Shown here piece by piece: positions 50,267-62,800 of a stretch of DNA of 64,000 nt. The notes below the pieces were generated by a model. That model saw only the letters and a program-made list of their open reading frames with translations, was not told the DNA's origin and did no database searches. How positions within the stretch are numbered: position 1 is the first letter of the stretch; every line of letters starts with the position of its first letter. The position numbers and the translations under genes are program-made. The stretch comes from Sapria himalayana (lineage: Eukaryota > Streptophyta > Magnoliopsida > Malpighiales > Rafflesiaceae), in NCBI GenBank assembly GCA_029783825.1, contig JAREIK010002991.1, positions 117,001 through 181,000 of the forward strand, given 5' to 3'.

Positions 50267-50970
50267 ATGGATGGTATTTAGAGAACTTGAATTGGGAAAC
50301 GTCTAGACTGAGTTGCACGAGATTTTATTTGATATATGGTTATTATAGATTACGAACTCAAATTGGGACAATGTCCGGGCAGAGTTGTGGCGATGCTTAT
50401 TTCTTGGAGTAAATCCAAGAAAATGATATTTTATTCGGATAAATGTCAAATATATTTTTCGGAGGAGGTCCATATTTTTCGGAATAATTCCAAAAAAATA
50501 AATATTTCTATAGATATATATACATATATATAATATGTCACACTTGGCTTCGGCATGTGTGAGGGAGTCGATGAGACTTAGGAATATGTGCATATAAACA
50601 TTTCATCCATTACTGTATTCATATAAATATTGTACTTGAATGAGTGTTGATATATATTCATGACGTTTTACGTGCACTTAGGTACGGAGTAACTCTGAAA
50701 GAGTTTAACCTATTGAGTCTTGCTCACTACGTTGTGGGACCCCTTTTCAGGTACAGGTCCAGTATAGATGACATGCCGACATATGGGATTTCATATGTGA
50801 AAGAAAGTTGGTTCTGGCTTAAATAATATATTATGTGTTTTCTTTCTATCGCTTAGAAAATAAAAAGTAAAACAAAAAAAAATGTATTGTACATTTGAGA
50901 AAATTTATTTTATTGTACATTGTATTGTGAGATGGAATGAATGAGACCCCCTAAGGAATGGGGTGTCACA
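49344..50970 (+). repeat. 3' LTR of the gypsy element
   Basis: Begins TGTGAAATCTCG after the polypurine tract and ends GGGGTGTCACA; TGTGA/TCACA are inverted. Length 1627 bp. It contains a (TA)n expansion (50217-50262), a GC-rich island with CACGTCATTTGCACGTGGC (49618-49638) and a conserved-looking block with GCTCACTACGTTGTGGG near the 3' end (50720-50745). Confidence 0.8.
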
Positions 50971-51345
50971 ATATTTATATATTTATATATTCATAAATTT
51001 ATATATTCATATATTCATATGTTCATATATTCATATATTCATATATTCATATTTTCATATATTCTTATATTCACATATTCACATATTCACATATTCACAT
51101 ATTCACATATTCACATATTCACATATTCACATATTCACATATTCACATATTCACATATTCACATATTCATATATTCACATATTCATATATTCACATATTC
51201 ATATATTCACATATTCATATATTCACATATTCATATATTCACATATTCATATATTCACATATTCATATTTTCACATATTCATATATTCACATATTCATAT
51301 TTTCATATATTCACATATTTACATAATAATATATATACATAAATA
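50971..51345. repeat. 8-bp minisatellite (ATATATTC / ACATATTC)
   Basis: About 45 tandem octamers alternate between ATATATTC and ACATATTC, with a homogeneous ACATATTC core at 51070-51165 and an alternating 16-bp higher-order unit after it. Two long overlapping open frames run through because the 8-bp unit has no stop in those frames; they are not genes. Confidence 0.9.
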
Positions 51346-51466
51346 CATATATTCATATATGTATTTATGTATTTACATATTTATGTATTTACATAATTAT
51401 ATATTTATGTATTTATAGATTTTTATATTTATACATAAATACATAAATACATAAATACATAAATAC
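51346..51466. repeat. 8-bp minisatellite (ATGTATTT / ATAAATAC)
   Basis: Octamers ATGTATTT and ACATATTT, then ATAAATAC copies, follow directly on the previous array; they are related to the 16-bp units left of the gypsy element. Confidence 0.75.
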
Positions 51467-51511
51467 AAGTAAGGCCACTAACTGAAATATAAGTAAGGCC
51501 ACTAACTGAAA
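51467..51511. repeat. 22-bp tandem duplication
   Basis: AAGTAAGGCCACTAACTGAA occurs twice in a row, separated by AT. Confidence 0.85.
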
Positions 51512-51929
51512 AAAGTCCAATTCTTTCGCTCTCGGAAAAGTGGTGAAAGATATGGCCCCCATTGCTTCTTGACCCACTTTGAGCTACTCCCGGGTACTGC
51601 AAGCATCTTTTCCAGGTTCTACTCTCTCATTCCTCATCCGCGGCGGCTTTCCGGGTATGTCTGGTGCTGATCTGGCAGGTGGGCCCCACTCCTAGCTTCT
51701 TTAGTGTCCATGCTAGGGTCTCTACGTGATGCGGCTCATTCTCCTCGGGGGTCATTGACTGGTCTTGAACCAACAGATGTACAAGCGTGGTGGTTAGCCA
51801 CACTACGAGCTGCCCCGTGTACTTCTTGACATCGTTGTGCGCTATACGTGGTAACCGACACAAAAATATGATTTGAGGTGACCCAAAAATTTTAGATAAT
51901 ACATGACAAAATAATATAACATATGACAT
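51512..51929 (-). other. Unrecognised less AT-rich stretch with a 100-codon open frame
   Basis: The minus strand is open from 51929 to 51627 and contains ENEPHHVETLAWTLKKLG. Composition is much less AT-rich than the neighbours, so it is probably the remnant of a gene or transposon. I recognise no family and see no splice signals I trust. Confidence 0.25.
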
Positions 51930-52875
51930 ACATATATAATAAATAACTTAATAAATTATTATTCTGTTAACTATTTTATTTTGCACCTGAACCATACATA
52001 ATGTTTATTTTATTTTATACCTTTTCTGTATTTTAAAATTTTTTAAGATATTATTTTTTTTAATATCTTTAAATTTATTTTTAATCTTTTGTATTTTTTA
52101 TATTCTAGTTTTTTTAATTTTTTAAAACTTATTCTCTGATAATTTTTTTTAATTAGTTTTTTTTTATTTTTAATGCCTCATAATTTTAATGCTTATATTT
52201 TCAATATCTTTTGAATATTTTATTATCTATTTTTCATACTCTTATTCTTTTATTTGATTTTAATTTAATATTATAATTTTAAAATTTTTAAGAAATTTCT
52301 AATTTTTTTTATTTTTTTATTATTTTAATTACGTATCTATTTATTATTCTAACAATAAATTTTTTTTTTTTATTTTTTTTTTGTTTTTTTTTTATTTTCT
52401 ATTATTCTATCTCTATGTAATCTTAAATTGTTCTTAATTTTTATTTTGATATCTAAATCTTTTTAAGTATTAATTACTTAATGCATTGCATATTATTAAA
52501 TATATATAATTTTTTGTTATAGATAGTTCTCAATTATATTATTATTTGATTATTAAAACCATATATAATGTTGTTAGGAGAGATGAAAAAACCAACATTT
52601 ATAAATGTTATTTGGAGAACTTCCAAAATGAAACGTCATTCTAAGATTTTCCAAAAAAAAAAATTATTTAACATTTTTAATCGACACGGCTATGTGCTTT
52701 AAGGCGATCCAAAAAAATTATAAATTTTGTGAAAAAGTCGATGTGTACTGGGCCATGAGACCAGAATTTAAATTGAGTAACACACACACATATATATATA
52801 TATTGTTACACGAATAAATAAGATTATAAAAATTTTAGGGTTAAAAGAAGCATTTAATATTATTTCAAAATTATT
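51930..52875. other. T-rich intergenic DNA
   Basis: Long T runs on the + strand (for example 52355-52390) and no coding signal. Confidence 0.45.
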
Positions 52876-52883
52876 TTGATTAT

Positions 52884-53115
52884 ATATATTTATTTATTCA
52901 TATATTCATATATTTATATATTCATATATTTGTATATTCATATATTCGTATATTCGTATATTCGTATATTCGTATATTCGTATATTCGTATGTTCGTATA
53001 TTCGTATATTCATATATTCGTATATTCATATATTCCTGTATTCGTATATTCGTGTATTCGTATATTCATATATTCGTATATTCATATATTCGTATATTCA
53101 TATATTCATATATTT
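52884..53115. repeat. 8-bp minisatellite (GTATATTC / ATATATTC)
   Basis: Tandem octamers of the same basic unit as 50971-51345 but with G in place of C/A at the first variable base (GTATATTC), giving short peptides of period eight in translation. Confidence 0.85.
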
Positions 53116-53230
53116 ATGATTTGTGATGCGGTAAAATGACCCAATTGACTATCGGAAAATAAGCACAACAACCGCCATGACTGGGAAGCTAGATGGACTA
53201 GAATAATATACTCCAAGCGAGCAACAGAAA

Positions 53231-53510
53231 TCAGCATCTCCAACCACACTTAACAAAATAGATACTCATAATATATTTAAATATTAAATTCATTAATTTA
53301 GCTATCAAGTTTTTAGAATACACTCCAACCATACTCTCTATTTTATACCTAACTTTCAATAATTATAAAAAAGTCAAACATATTTAGTGAGAGAGATAGA
53401 GAGAGAAAAAGAGAGAGAAAATTTAGAGAGTGGGTTGGAAATGATTTTTTTGTGTTTGATTAGCTAAAATAGCTAAAAGTAAATAAATTTAGAGTGAGTT
53501 GGAGATACTC
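53231..53510. mobile_element. MITE with GCATCTCCAAC termini
   Basis: Left end CAGCATCTCCAACCACACT pairs with right end GAGTGAGTTGGAGATACTC as an imperfect inverted repeat around a 280-bp AT-rich, GAGAGA-containing body without coding capacity. The superfamily (PIF/Harbinger is typical for such termini) cannot be fixed without a clear target duplication. Confidence 0.6.
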
Positions 53511-54960
53511 AAAAAAAGGTTACCCAATGGCCAATTCTAATGTCCGAACTCGTGTGAATGTTTATAGAATAAATTTCAAAAAAAAAAATCATCATAATGG
53601 TGAATATTATAAAATATATATATAATTGCAAATTAAAAACGAATTAGGACATATTAGAATATATGCATAATAATATATTAAAAATATGATAACTTATAAC
53701 TTTTTTATGTGCAACTAATATAATTAAGAAAAGATAAAGGATATTATATGCATTCATTCGTGTATGTCTTGATGACTCATTTTTTTATTTTTATTTTTTG
53801 ATATTTTTAAAAACTAAAAACAAGGTCATGTTGGATTATGTGATAAAATATTAGAAAATAATTAATAATTAAAATATTTAAAAATTATAGTGGAGTTTAA
53901 AAATATATCAGAAAAAATGATTAGAATAATATTTTTATTATTATGTCATTAATATTTCAAATTATAGTAACATTATAAATTTACTCTTAGGAATATTTAA
54001 AGAAAAATCATAAAGTGAAGATTTTTAGGTCAGCCATATTTAATTTTTTTTTTATTTAACTAATAGCCCGAGCTAGTTTAGAATCACAAGAATTTTATAT
54101 TTTATATAGATTAGTAGGCTAGAAAGAGAAAATTTTAATTAGACGTCCAAGATTATTGAAACTCAAATCAACTATTATTATTTTTTCTTTTATTACTCTG
54201 AAAAATTCAATCATATTTTGTAAATAATGAAATTGATAAAATTATAATAATTTCATTTGAATAAAAATTATTTTTTAGATTTATAAAAGTATCAGAGTTA
54301 TTTTATTATAATACTAACATGTGTTTTTTCAATATAAATTATTACCTATTTCATTATAATTAGGTGCAATTATAACATGATTGGTATATTTTAACAATAT
54401 AGAGAATATCAATTTTAAGTAAAATACATATAGAAATATAAAAAAAAAATTAAATTATTAGGCAAAAATTCTACTATTATACTACTCAGCTAATTTCTGA
54501 AAAATAGAATTTGTTAATATATATATTTCAGAAATAATATATACATTTCAGGCAGAATATATCATGGAAACCTGATGAAAGGCTGCTCATTTGTGTATGC
54601 AATTTAATATATTATTCTGAGTAAAAAAATTAAATTTCAATTTGAAACAAATATAAAATTAGGCACAATTGAGAATATATTTTTGTACGCCCAAGAATTA
54701 AGTATGATAAGATCCAAAAAATTAGCTTTTACCAAAGTTGAAAATTAATTTTGTCAAGAAAATAAAAAAATTACATCTAGCTTACTGGGTAAAATAAATT
54801 CTGACAAGAAATTAAGCTAAAATTTTAATCAAAGTTTTAAATTTCAATATAAATTTTGATTAAAAAAATTTTAAAAAATATGTTTTAAGGAAACCAAATA
54901 ATATAGTGATTAAATTACATAATTCATGATGGCTTAAAATGTTAAATTAAGAAATTCAAA
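53511..54960. other. AT-rich, nothing recognised
   Basis: No coding signal, LTR or MITE ends found. Confidence 0.45.
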
Positions 54961-54963
54961 ATC

Positions 54964-54964
<1 letters not shown>

Positions 54965-55004
<40 letters not shown>

Positions 55005-55257
55005 CACACACACACTAGTTTGAACATATAATTCAAAATCACAGTTATGAATGGGCCCCACATGCCAGGTCACCAGGATTTGAACTTGAGAGCTCCAGCT
55101 ATATAGTTCCAAATCACCAACATATAATTCAACACGCACGCACGAGCGCACACACTAATTTGAGAAACCTCCAATCCGAGTCAATTACAATTACTCAGGG
55201 CAAGCCTCCTAAATAGTTAAGAACATTAAAGGGGAAAAGCACACACACACACAAACA

Positions 55258-55315
<58 letters not shown>
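54965..55315. repeat. TA and CA microsatellites around a possible SINE scrap
   Basis: (TA)n at about 54968-55003 and 55263-55312 with ACAC runs in between. Between them, on the minus strand, AGTTCAAATCCTGG (about 55073-55086) resembles a Pol III B box, possibly a SINE remnant, but no A box or second copy supports it. Confidence 0.5.
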
Positions 55316-55317
<2 letters not shown>

Positions 55318-55372
55318 GAGAGAAGAGAAGTATTTGGGGGTTAAAATGATAAGAGAAAAGACGGGGGTTCCA

Positions 55373-55594
55373 TCAAGCAGTGAAATTTCCTATTTCGAGG
55401 TCTCTGAGGAACAGTTCTGCTTGGCCGAGGAGCAAATACATGTCAGCTGCAAAATCACGGTGAAGCTCATCGGCCGTCGAGCTGTGCAATTGCTGCCTCA
55501 GCCTCACCAACGCAACGTCCAACCCACACAACTCCCTGGGGGAAACAGCCTCGATGGAACCAAGCAGAAGAAGATTCATGATTGCACCCAGGGC
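55373..55594 (-). CDS. Probable terminal exon of an unidentified gene
   Basis: The minus strand has an acceptor TTATGTTGCAG followed by 73 open codons and TGA. The product begins ALGAIMNLLLLGSIEAV, contains LVRLRQQLHSSTADELHRDF and ends in FLRDLEIGNFTA: leucine-rich and probably helical. Codon use and composition stand out against the AT-rich flanks, which supports a real exon. I do not recognise the family. Upstream exons would lie at higher coordinates, but there a decayed MITE and the long AAG/AAT repeat follow, so the gene may be cut off or have very long introns. Confidence 0.45.
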   Translation of the reverse strand, partial: ALGAIMNLLLLGSIEAVSPRELCGLDVALVRLRQQLHSSTADELHRDFAADMYLLLGQAELFLRDLEIGNFTA

Positions 55595-55759
55595 CTGCAA
55601 CATAACATGAGAATAGCCCCATGTCAGTGTGGCAGAAGAGCTGCATAGACATATCAGCTCGTACTAGAGTTTGATCATGAACACAATAAATATTTCCATG
55701 AAATATAAGATTCAAATTGACATAAAATAAGAATGGTAAGAAAATATATATCTATTTTG

Positions 55760-56050
55760 TGTGGATGTGTCAAGTGGGCCGGCAAGCACCAGCACGGCAT
55801 GAATTGGCCATGCCTGGCCCAGCACAACATGGTCCAAAACCATGCATGAACCCGTGTCAAGCCTGCTGAAGGCTGGGCTCGTGCCGTGCTAGGCCAGAAA
55901 AGTGTTCCCTGTCCCGAAAGCACAGTCAGCAGCACAATCAGGGACCATGCCCCAAAACCCTGGCTGAATTTGGGCACGGTCCGGTTGCACCACGCATGAC
56001 CCACCCCCTTTAATTTAAAAAAATTAATTTTTTATTAAAAAAAATCATGC
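55760..56050. mobile_element. Degraded GC-rich hAT-like MITE (left part)
   Basis: GATGTGTCAAGTGGGCCGGC recalls the family terminus TAGAGGTGTCAAACGGGCC; words such as CCAGCACGGCA and GGGCACGGTCCGG follow, then the AT-rich centre also seen in the copy at 8884. The right half is missing or unrecognisable. Confidence 0.5.
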
Positions 56051-56197
56051 CCCATTTTTTACAATTGGCAGGATTTTATAAAATTACTGCCAAGTGTTAG
56101 GCTCACAACATCCACGTGGGACTGTCTAGGACACGTCGATGCACAATGCATAGTGGTGTAGAACATAACATCGGAGTCAACTTTTTCTATTGTAATT

Positions 56198-56560
56198 AAT
56201 AAAAAAAAAAGAATAAGAAAAACAAGAAAAATAAGAAGAATAAAAAGAATAAAAAAAATATGAATAATTAAAAAGAATTAGAAGAATAAGAAGAAAAATA
56301 AGAATAAAAAAAAATAATAATAATAATAATAGTAAGAAGAATAAGAAAAAAAAAATAAAAAAAAATAATAAAAATAAAAAGATGATTAAAAAAATAAGAA
56401 AAAAAGAAGAATAAGAAAATTACGTAGAATAATAAAAATTCGAAAAATAAGAATAATAATAACAATAACTAGAATATGAAGAATAAGAAGAATAGAAAGA
56501 ATAAGAATAATATTAAGAATAAAAATAATAAGAAAAAATAATTAGAGAATAATAAGAATA
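56198..56560. repeat. AAG/AAT-type simple repeat, left block
   Basis: Irregular mixture of AAGAAT, AATAAG and A-runs; nearly no C on the + strand. The T-rich open frame on the minus strand is a by-product. Confidence 0.9.
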
Positions 56561-56895
56561 ATATTCAAGTAGCTTCTGTCAAGCATCTGCCTGAATATCA
56601 TGCATGCATAGATCCAGAAGATGAAGGTGAATCTCCGACCTCCACTGCTACCACCACCATGATGTATATCTCTGATGAAATGGATGACACAGTTCAAGAG
56701 AAGCACCTTCTCTCCACACACGATGAAATGGATGACATAAGAATAATAGCTTTTTCAATTATGCCCTCCATTGAATTGTGAAAGGAAAAAAACAAAGGAT
56801 CTCCATTGAACGTGTTTCCCTGTCAGCTTATAATTTTTTGTTTAATTGTTTAACTCATGTTATAAATGTTGTATTGAATTAGTTACGTAAGTGGA
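56561..56895 (+). other. Unique island with a coding-like stretch inside the simple repeat
   Basis: From about 56566 to 56781 one + frame is open: it reads QVASVKHLPEYHACIDPEDE, then a Ser/Thr stretch, and two copies of DEMDD (from a duplicated GATGAAATGGATGACA) before a TGA after SIEL. There is no good start codon at the left, so it could be part of an exon or of an element captured in the repeat. No family recognised. Confidence 0.3.
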
Positions 56896-59800
56896 AACCA
56901 AGAAAAAAAAAAAAAAGAATAATAAAATTAAGAATAATAAGAAGAATAAAAAACATATGACGAATAAGAATAATAAAAAAAATAAGAATAATTAGAATAA
57001 TAAAATAAAAAGAATTTAAGAATAAGAAAAATAAGAAGAATAAGGAGAATGAGAAGAATAAGAATAATAAGAATAATAAAAAAGAATGAAAAGAATGAAA
57101 AGAATGAGAATAATGAGAAGATGAATAAAAAATAAAAAGAATAAAAAAAAAAAAAAAGAAGAATAACAAGAAAAAAAATAAGATTTAGAACAATAAGAAT
57201 TATAAGAAATATAAGAAGAATTAGAATAATAAGAAGAATAATAAAAATATGAAAATTAAGAAGAAAATGAAGAATAAGAAAAAAAAATAATAAAAAGAAT
57301 AATAAAAAGAATAAAAGTATTAAAAAGAATAAAAAAAAATAAAGAAAAAAAAAAGAATAAAAAAAATAAAAAAAGAAAAATAAAACTAGGAAGGATAAGA
57401 AGACTAGATTATTAAAAAATATAAGAAGAATAAGAAAAAATAATAATAATAATAAGTAGAATAAAAAGAATAAGAAAAAAAAAGAAAATACGAAGAATAA
57501 GAAAAATAAAAAGAATAAAAATAATAAAATGAATAAGAAAAATATTAATAATGAGAAGAAGAAGAATAATAATAATAATAATAATTATTAGAAGAATAAG
57601 AAGAATAGGAATAATGAGATGTATTTGAAAAATAAGAAAAATAAGAATAATAATAAAAATATTAAAAATAAGAATGATAAAAATATAAGAAATATAAGAA
57701 TAAGAATAATAAGAAGGATAAAAAAAATTAGAAGAATAAAAAGAATAAAAAAATAAGAAGAATAAAAAGAATAAAAAAAATAAGAATAAGAAAAATAAGA
57801 ATAATAAGATGAATAAAATAAATAAAAAGAGTAAGAAGAATAAGAAGAATAAAAAAAATAAAAAGTATTAGAATGATAAGAAGAATAAGAAAAATAAGAA
57901 GAAATGGAACAATAAGAAGAAAAAAAAGAATAAGAAGAATAAGAAAAATAAAAAGAAATGGAACAATAAGAAAAAAAAAAGAATAAGAAAAATAAGAAAA
58001 ATAAGAAGAATAAAAATATTAACAATAATTAGAATAATAATAAGAAAAAGAAGATTAAGATGAATAAAAAGTATAAGAAGAATAAAAGAATTAGAAGAAT
58101 ATAAAGAATAGAAATAAAAAGAATGATAAGAAGAAAAAGCATAAAAAGAAGAATAAAAATAATAAAAAATAAAAGAAGAATAAGATGAATAAGAATAATA
58201 AAAATAAAAATAAAAATAAGAAGAATATGAATAAAAAGAATAAGAAAATAATAATAATAAGAAAAATAAGAAATATATGAAAAATAAGAAGAAAAAAAAA
58301 AGAGAAGAAGAAAAAGAAGTAGCAGAATAATAAGAATAAGAAGATTAATAAGATTAAAAAGAATAATAAGAATAAGAAGAATAAAAAAAATATAAAAGGA
58401 TAATAAGAATAGAATAATACAAAATATGAAGATTAAGAAGAAAATGAAAAATAAAAAGAATAAGAAAAAAAAGAAGAAAAAAAAATAATTAGAATAAGAA
58501 AAATAAATTGAATAAAAAGAATAAGAATACTAAGAAGAATAAAAAAAAATAAATAAATAAAATGAATACGAAGAATAAAAAAAATTAAAAAAGAAAAAGA
58601 AAAAAAAAAACTAAAAAGAATTAAAAGAATAAGAATTTTAAAAAGAATAACAAGAATAATTAAAATAAGAAAAATAAAAAAAATAATTAGAATAAGAAGA
58701 ATAAGAATAATAAAAACAATAAAAAGAATAAGAATATTAAGAATAAGAAGAATAATAAGAAAAAATGAAAAATAAAAAGAATAAGAAAAAAAAGAAGAAA
58801 AAAAGAATAATTAGAATAAGAAAAATAAATAAAATAAAAAGAATAAGAATACTAATAAGAATAAGAAAAATAAATAAATAAAATGAATAAGAAGAATAAA
58901 AAAAATTAAAAAAGAAAAAAAAAACTAAAAAGAAATAAAAAATAAGAATTTTAAAAAGAATAACAAGAATAATTAAAATAAGAAAAATAAAAAAAATAAT
59001 TAGAATAAGAAGAATAAGAATAATAAAAAAGAATAATAATAAGAAAAAAAAGAAAAAAAAGAAGAATAATTAGAATAAGAAAAATAAATAGAATAAAAAG
59101 AATAATAATACTAAGAAGAATAAGAAAAATAAATAAATAAAATGAATAAGAAGAATAAAAAAAATTAAAAAAGAAAAAGAAAAAAAAACTAAAAAGAAAT
59201 AAAAGATTAAGAATTTTAAAAAGAATAACAAGAATAATTAAAATAAGAAAAATAAAAAAAAATAATTAGAATAAGAAGAATAAAAATAATAAAAAGAATA
59301 AAAAGAATAAGAATATTAAGAATAATAAAAATAAGAAAAACAAGAAGAATAATAAGAAAAAAAGGAAAAATAAGAATAATAAGAATAATAAGAATAATGA
59401 AATAAGATGAATAAAAAAAATAAAAAAAAAATAAAAAAATGGAAAGAATAGGAAGAAAAGGAAAAATATAAAGAATAAGAATAATAAGAAAAATAAAAAG
59501 AATAAACATAAACAAAAAAATAAGAAGAATAAAAATATAAAGAAGAATAAGAAGATTAATAAGAATAAGAAGAATTACAAGAATAAGAATAATAATAAGA
59601 TTAAATATTATAAATATAAAGTGAAGAATAAAAATAATAATTAGAATAAGAATACAAATGAGAATATGCAAATAAAAAAAAATAAAAAAAAATAAGAAAA
59701 ATAAGAAAAAAATATAAGAATAAAAATATTGAGAATAATAAGAATAATAAGAAAAAAAAAGAATAAGAAAAATAAACAAGAATAAGAAGAATAAGAAAAA

Positions 59801-62800
59801 TAAAAAGAATATAAAGAATAAAAAGAATAATAAGAATATGAAGAATTAGAAATTTGGGAAGAATAAGAAAAAAAAGAAAAATAAATAGAAATAGAATAAT
59901 AACAAAAAAAAGAAGGATGCAAAGAATTGGAAGAATAAGAAAAATGACAAAAATAAGAAGAATAATAAATAAGAAGAATAAAATAATAAGATGAATAAGA
60001 AAAATAAGTAGAAAAATTAGAATATGAATGATAAGAAAAATAAGAAAAATAATAAGAATAATGGAAAGAATTGGAACAATACAAAGAATAAGAAAAATAA
60101 ACAGAAAAATAAAAATTTGAAGATTAAATTTAAATTAAAGAATAATAATAATTATTATTATATTAATACAAATAAGAATACTAAGAAGAATAAGAAAAAT
60201 AAGAAAATAAAAAAATAAAAAAACTAAAAAGAATAAGATGAATATGACTATTAAAAAATATATAAAGAATAAAAAAAATAAGAAAAATAACAATATTAAA
60301 AATAATTATAAGAATAATAAGAATAAGAAAAATAAATAAAATAATAAGTTTAAGTAGAATAAGAATTTTGAGAAGAATTGGAAGAATAAGAAGAACAATA
60401 AGAATATTAAAAATAAAAAAATATAATAATAAGAACAATAAGAAGAAGAAGAATAATAAAAAAATTAAGAAAAATAATAAAAATTTGAAGAATAAGAAGA
60501 ATAATAAAAGAATAATAAGGAGAATAATAAGAATAAGACGAATAAGAAGAATAAAAATAATAAGAAAAATAATAAGAATAAAAAGTATTAGAAAAATAAG
60601 AATAATAAGAAGAATAAGAATAATAAGAAAAATAAGAATAAAAAAAATATATAAAGAATAAAAAGATAAAAAAAAATAATAAGAATAAAAAAATAAGTAG
60701 AATAAGAAAAATAATAAAAATATGAATAATAAAAAGAAAAAGAAGAATAATAAGAATAATATAAGAATCTAAAGAATAAGAAGAAAAAAAATATCGGAAA
60801 AATTTGAAGATCAAAAAGAATAATAAGAATAATAAGAATAATAAAAATAAAAAAAATAAAAAAATAAGAAAAATAATAAAAAAAGAAGAATTAGAAGAAT
60901 TATAAGAATAAAAAAAAAGACTAAAAATAAGAATTAACAAAAATAAAAAGATTTAAAAAAATAAGAATAATAAGAAAGATATGAAAAATGAGTAAAATAG
61001 AAGTTTAAATAAAATAAGAATGATAATAAGAATAAAAAAATAAGAAGAATATGAATAATAAAAAAAATTGGAAGAATAAGAAGTATAAGAAGAATTAGAA
61101 AAATTAAAAGAATAAGAAGAATAAAAAAAATAAGAAGAAAAATAAGAATAAAAATAATCAGAAAAATTGAAAGAATAAGAAAAATAAGAAAAATAAGAAG
61201 AAAAAGAAGAATAAAAATAATAAGAAAAATTGAAAGAATAAGAAGAATAATAAAAAAAAAAGAATAAATAAGAATAATAATAAGAATAAGAAAAATAAGA
61301 AGAATAATAAGAATAAAAAGAATAAAAAAATAAGAAGAAAAATAAGAATATGAATAATATTAAAAATAAGAAGAAAAAGGATAATAGTAAGAATAAGAAT
61401 AATAAGTAAAATAAGAATTATAAGAAAAATAAGAATAATAAAAAGATTATGAAGAATAAAAAGAATAGGAAGAATAAAAAGAATAGGAAGAATAAGAAGA
61501 ATAATAAAAATATGAAAAATAAGAAAAATAAGAAAATAAAAAGAATAAGAAGAATAAGAAAAAAAAAAGAAAAATAAGAAGAATAAGAATTATAAGAAGT
61601 ATAAGAAGTATAAGAAGAATAAGAAAAATAAAAACAAAAAGAAAAATAACAAAAATAAAAAGGATAAGAAAAAAATGAAAAATAAAAAGAACAATAAGAA
61701 TACGAATAATAAGATGAATAAGATTAATATTATGAATAAGATGAATAAAAAGAATAATAATAATAATAATAATACAAAAAATAAGAAAAATAAAAAAAAT
61801 AAGAAGAATATGAAGAATAAGAAAAATAAGAATAAAAAGAAGAATAAGAATAATATGATGAATAATAAGAATCATAATAATATAAAGACTAAGAAAAAAA
61901 TGAAAATTAAGAAGAATAAAAAAAAATTCAAAGGATAATAAAAATAAAGAATAAGAAGAAAGTAGAAAAATAATAATAATAATAAAAAGATTAAGAAGAA
62001 TTAAAAGAATAAGAATAATGAGATGAATAAGAAGAAAAAGAAGAAAAATAAGAAAACGAAGAATTGATAGAATAAGAATAATAAAAAGAATAAGAAGAAA
62101 ACAAAAATAAGAAGAATACAAAGAATAAATATGAATAATAAGAATAATAAAAATAATAAGAATAAGAAGAAAAACAAAAATATGAAAAATAAGTAGAATT
62201 AGAAGGATAGAAAAATAATAAAAAGATTAACAAGAATAAGAATAATAAGAAAAATTTGAAGTATAAGAAGAAATTTAAAACTAAGAAGAAATAAAAGAAT
62301 AATTAAAATAAAAATTAGGAAAATAAGAATAATAAAAATTAGAAGAATAAGAAGAATAAAAATAAGAAGAATAAGAAAAATAATTAGAATAAGATTGAAA
62401 AGAAGAATAGCAAAAATAAGTATAATAGGAATAATGAGAATAAATGAAAGAATAAGAAGAATAATAAAAATAAAAAAAAAATAATAAGAATAAGACGAAT
62501 AAAAATAATGGGATGAATAAGAAGAATAAAAAAAATAAGGAGAATAAGAAGAATAAGAAGAATAAAATAATAATAATATGAAGAATATGATAAATAAGAA
62601 AAAAAAATGAATAATAAGAATAAGAACAATAATAAAAATAAGACGAATAAGAATAAGAAGACTAAGAATACTCAGAAGAATAAGATAAAAAAGAATAAGA
62701 AGATAAAAAAGAATAAGAAGAATAAGAATAATTAAAAGAATAACAAGAATAATAATAATAATTATAAGAATAATAAAAAGAATAATTAGAATAAGAATAA

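Larger units (their letters stand above)
46358..50970 (+). mobile_element. Deleted Tekay/Del-like Ty3/gypsy retrotransposon
   Basis: The element has a scrap of 5' LTR (46358-46390), pol from reverse transcriptase to a degenerate chromodomain-like end (46391-49250), a polypurine tract (AAGGAGGAGAGAA, about 49331-49343) and a full 3' LTR (49344-50970). A 19-bp identity, GAATAAATAACTAACATAA, ties 46372-46390 to 49368-49386 within the 3' LTR. Thus nearly all of the 5' LTR, primer-binding site, gag and protease were lost in one deletion joining LTR base 43 or so to the start of reverse transcriptase. The target site is an AT-rich octamer minisatellite. Confidence 0.85.

Noticed and set aside
50990..51330. 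Regular short repeats that could suggest a CRISPR array
   Set aside because: The repeats are contiguous octamers without spacers, in a plant genome.
50941..51418. Two overlapping long open frames of 133 and 151 codons
   Set aside because: They run through the 8-bp minisatellite and their peptides have period eight; they are not genes.
56268..62629. Many open frames on both strands, up to 224 codons
   Set aside because: All are low-complexity products of the AAG/AAT repeat (Phe/Leu/Ile/Tyr/Ser on one strand, Lys/Asn on the other).
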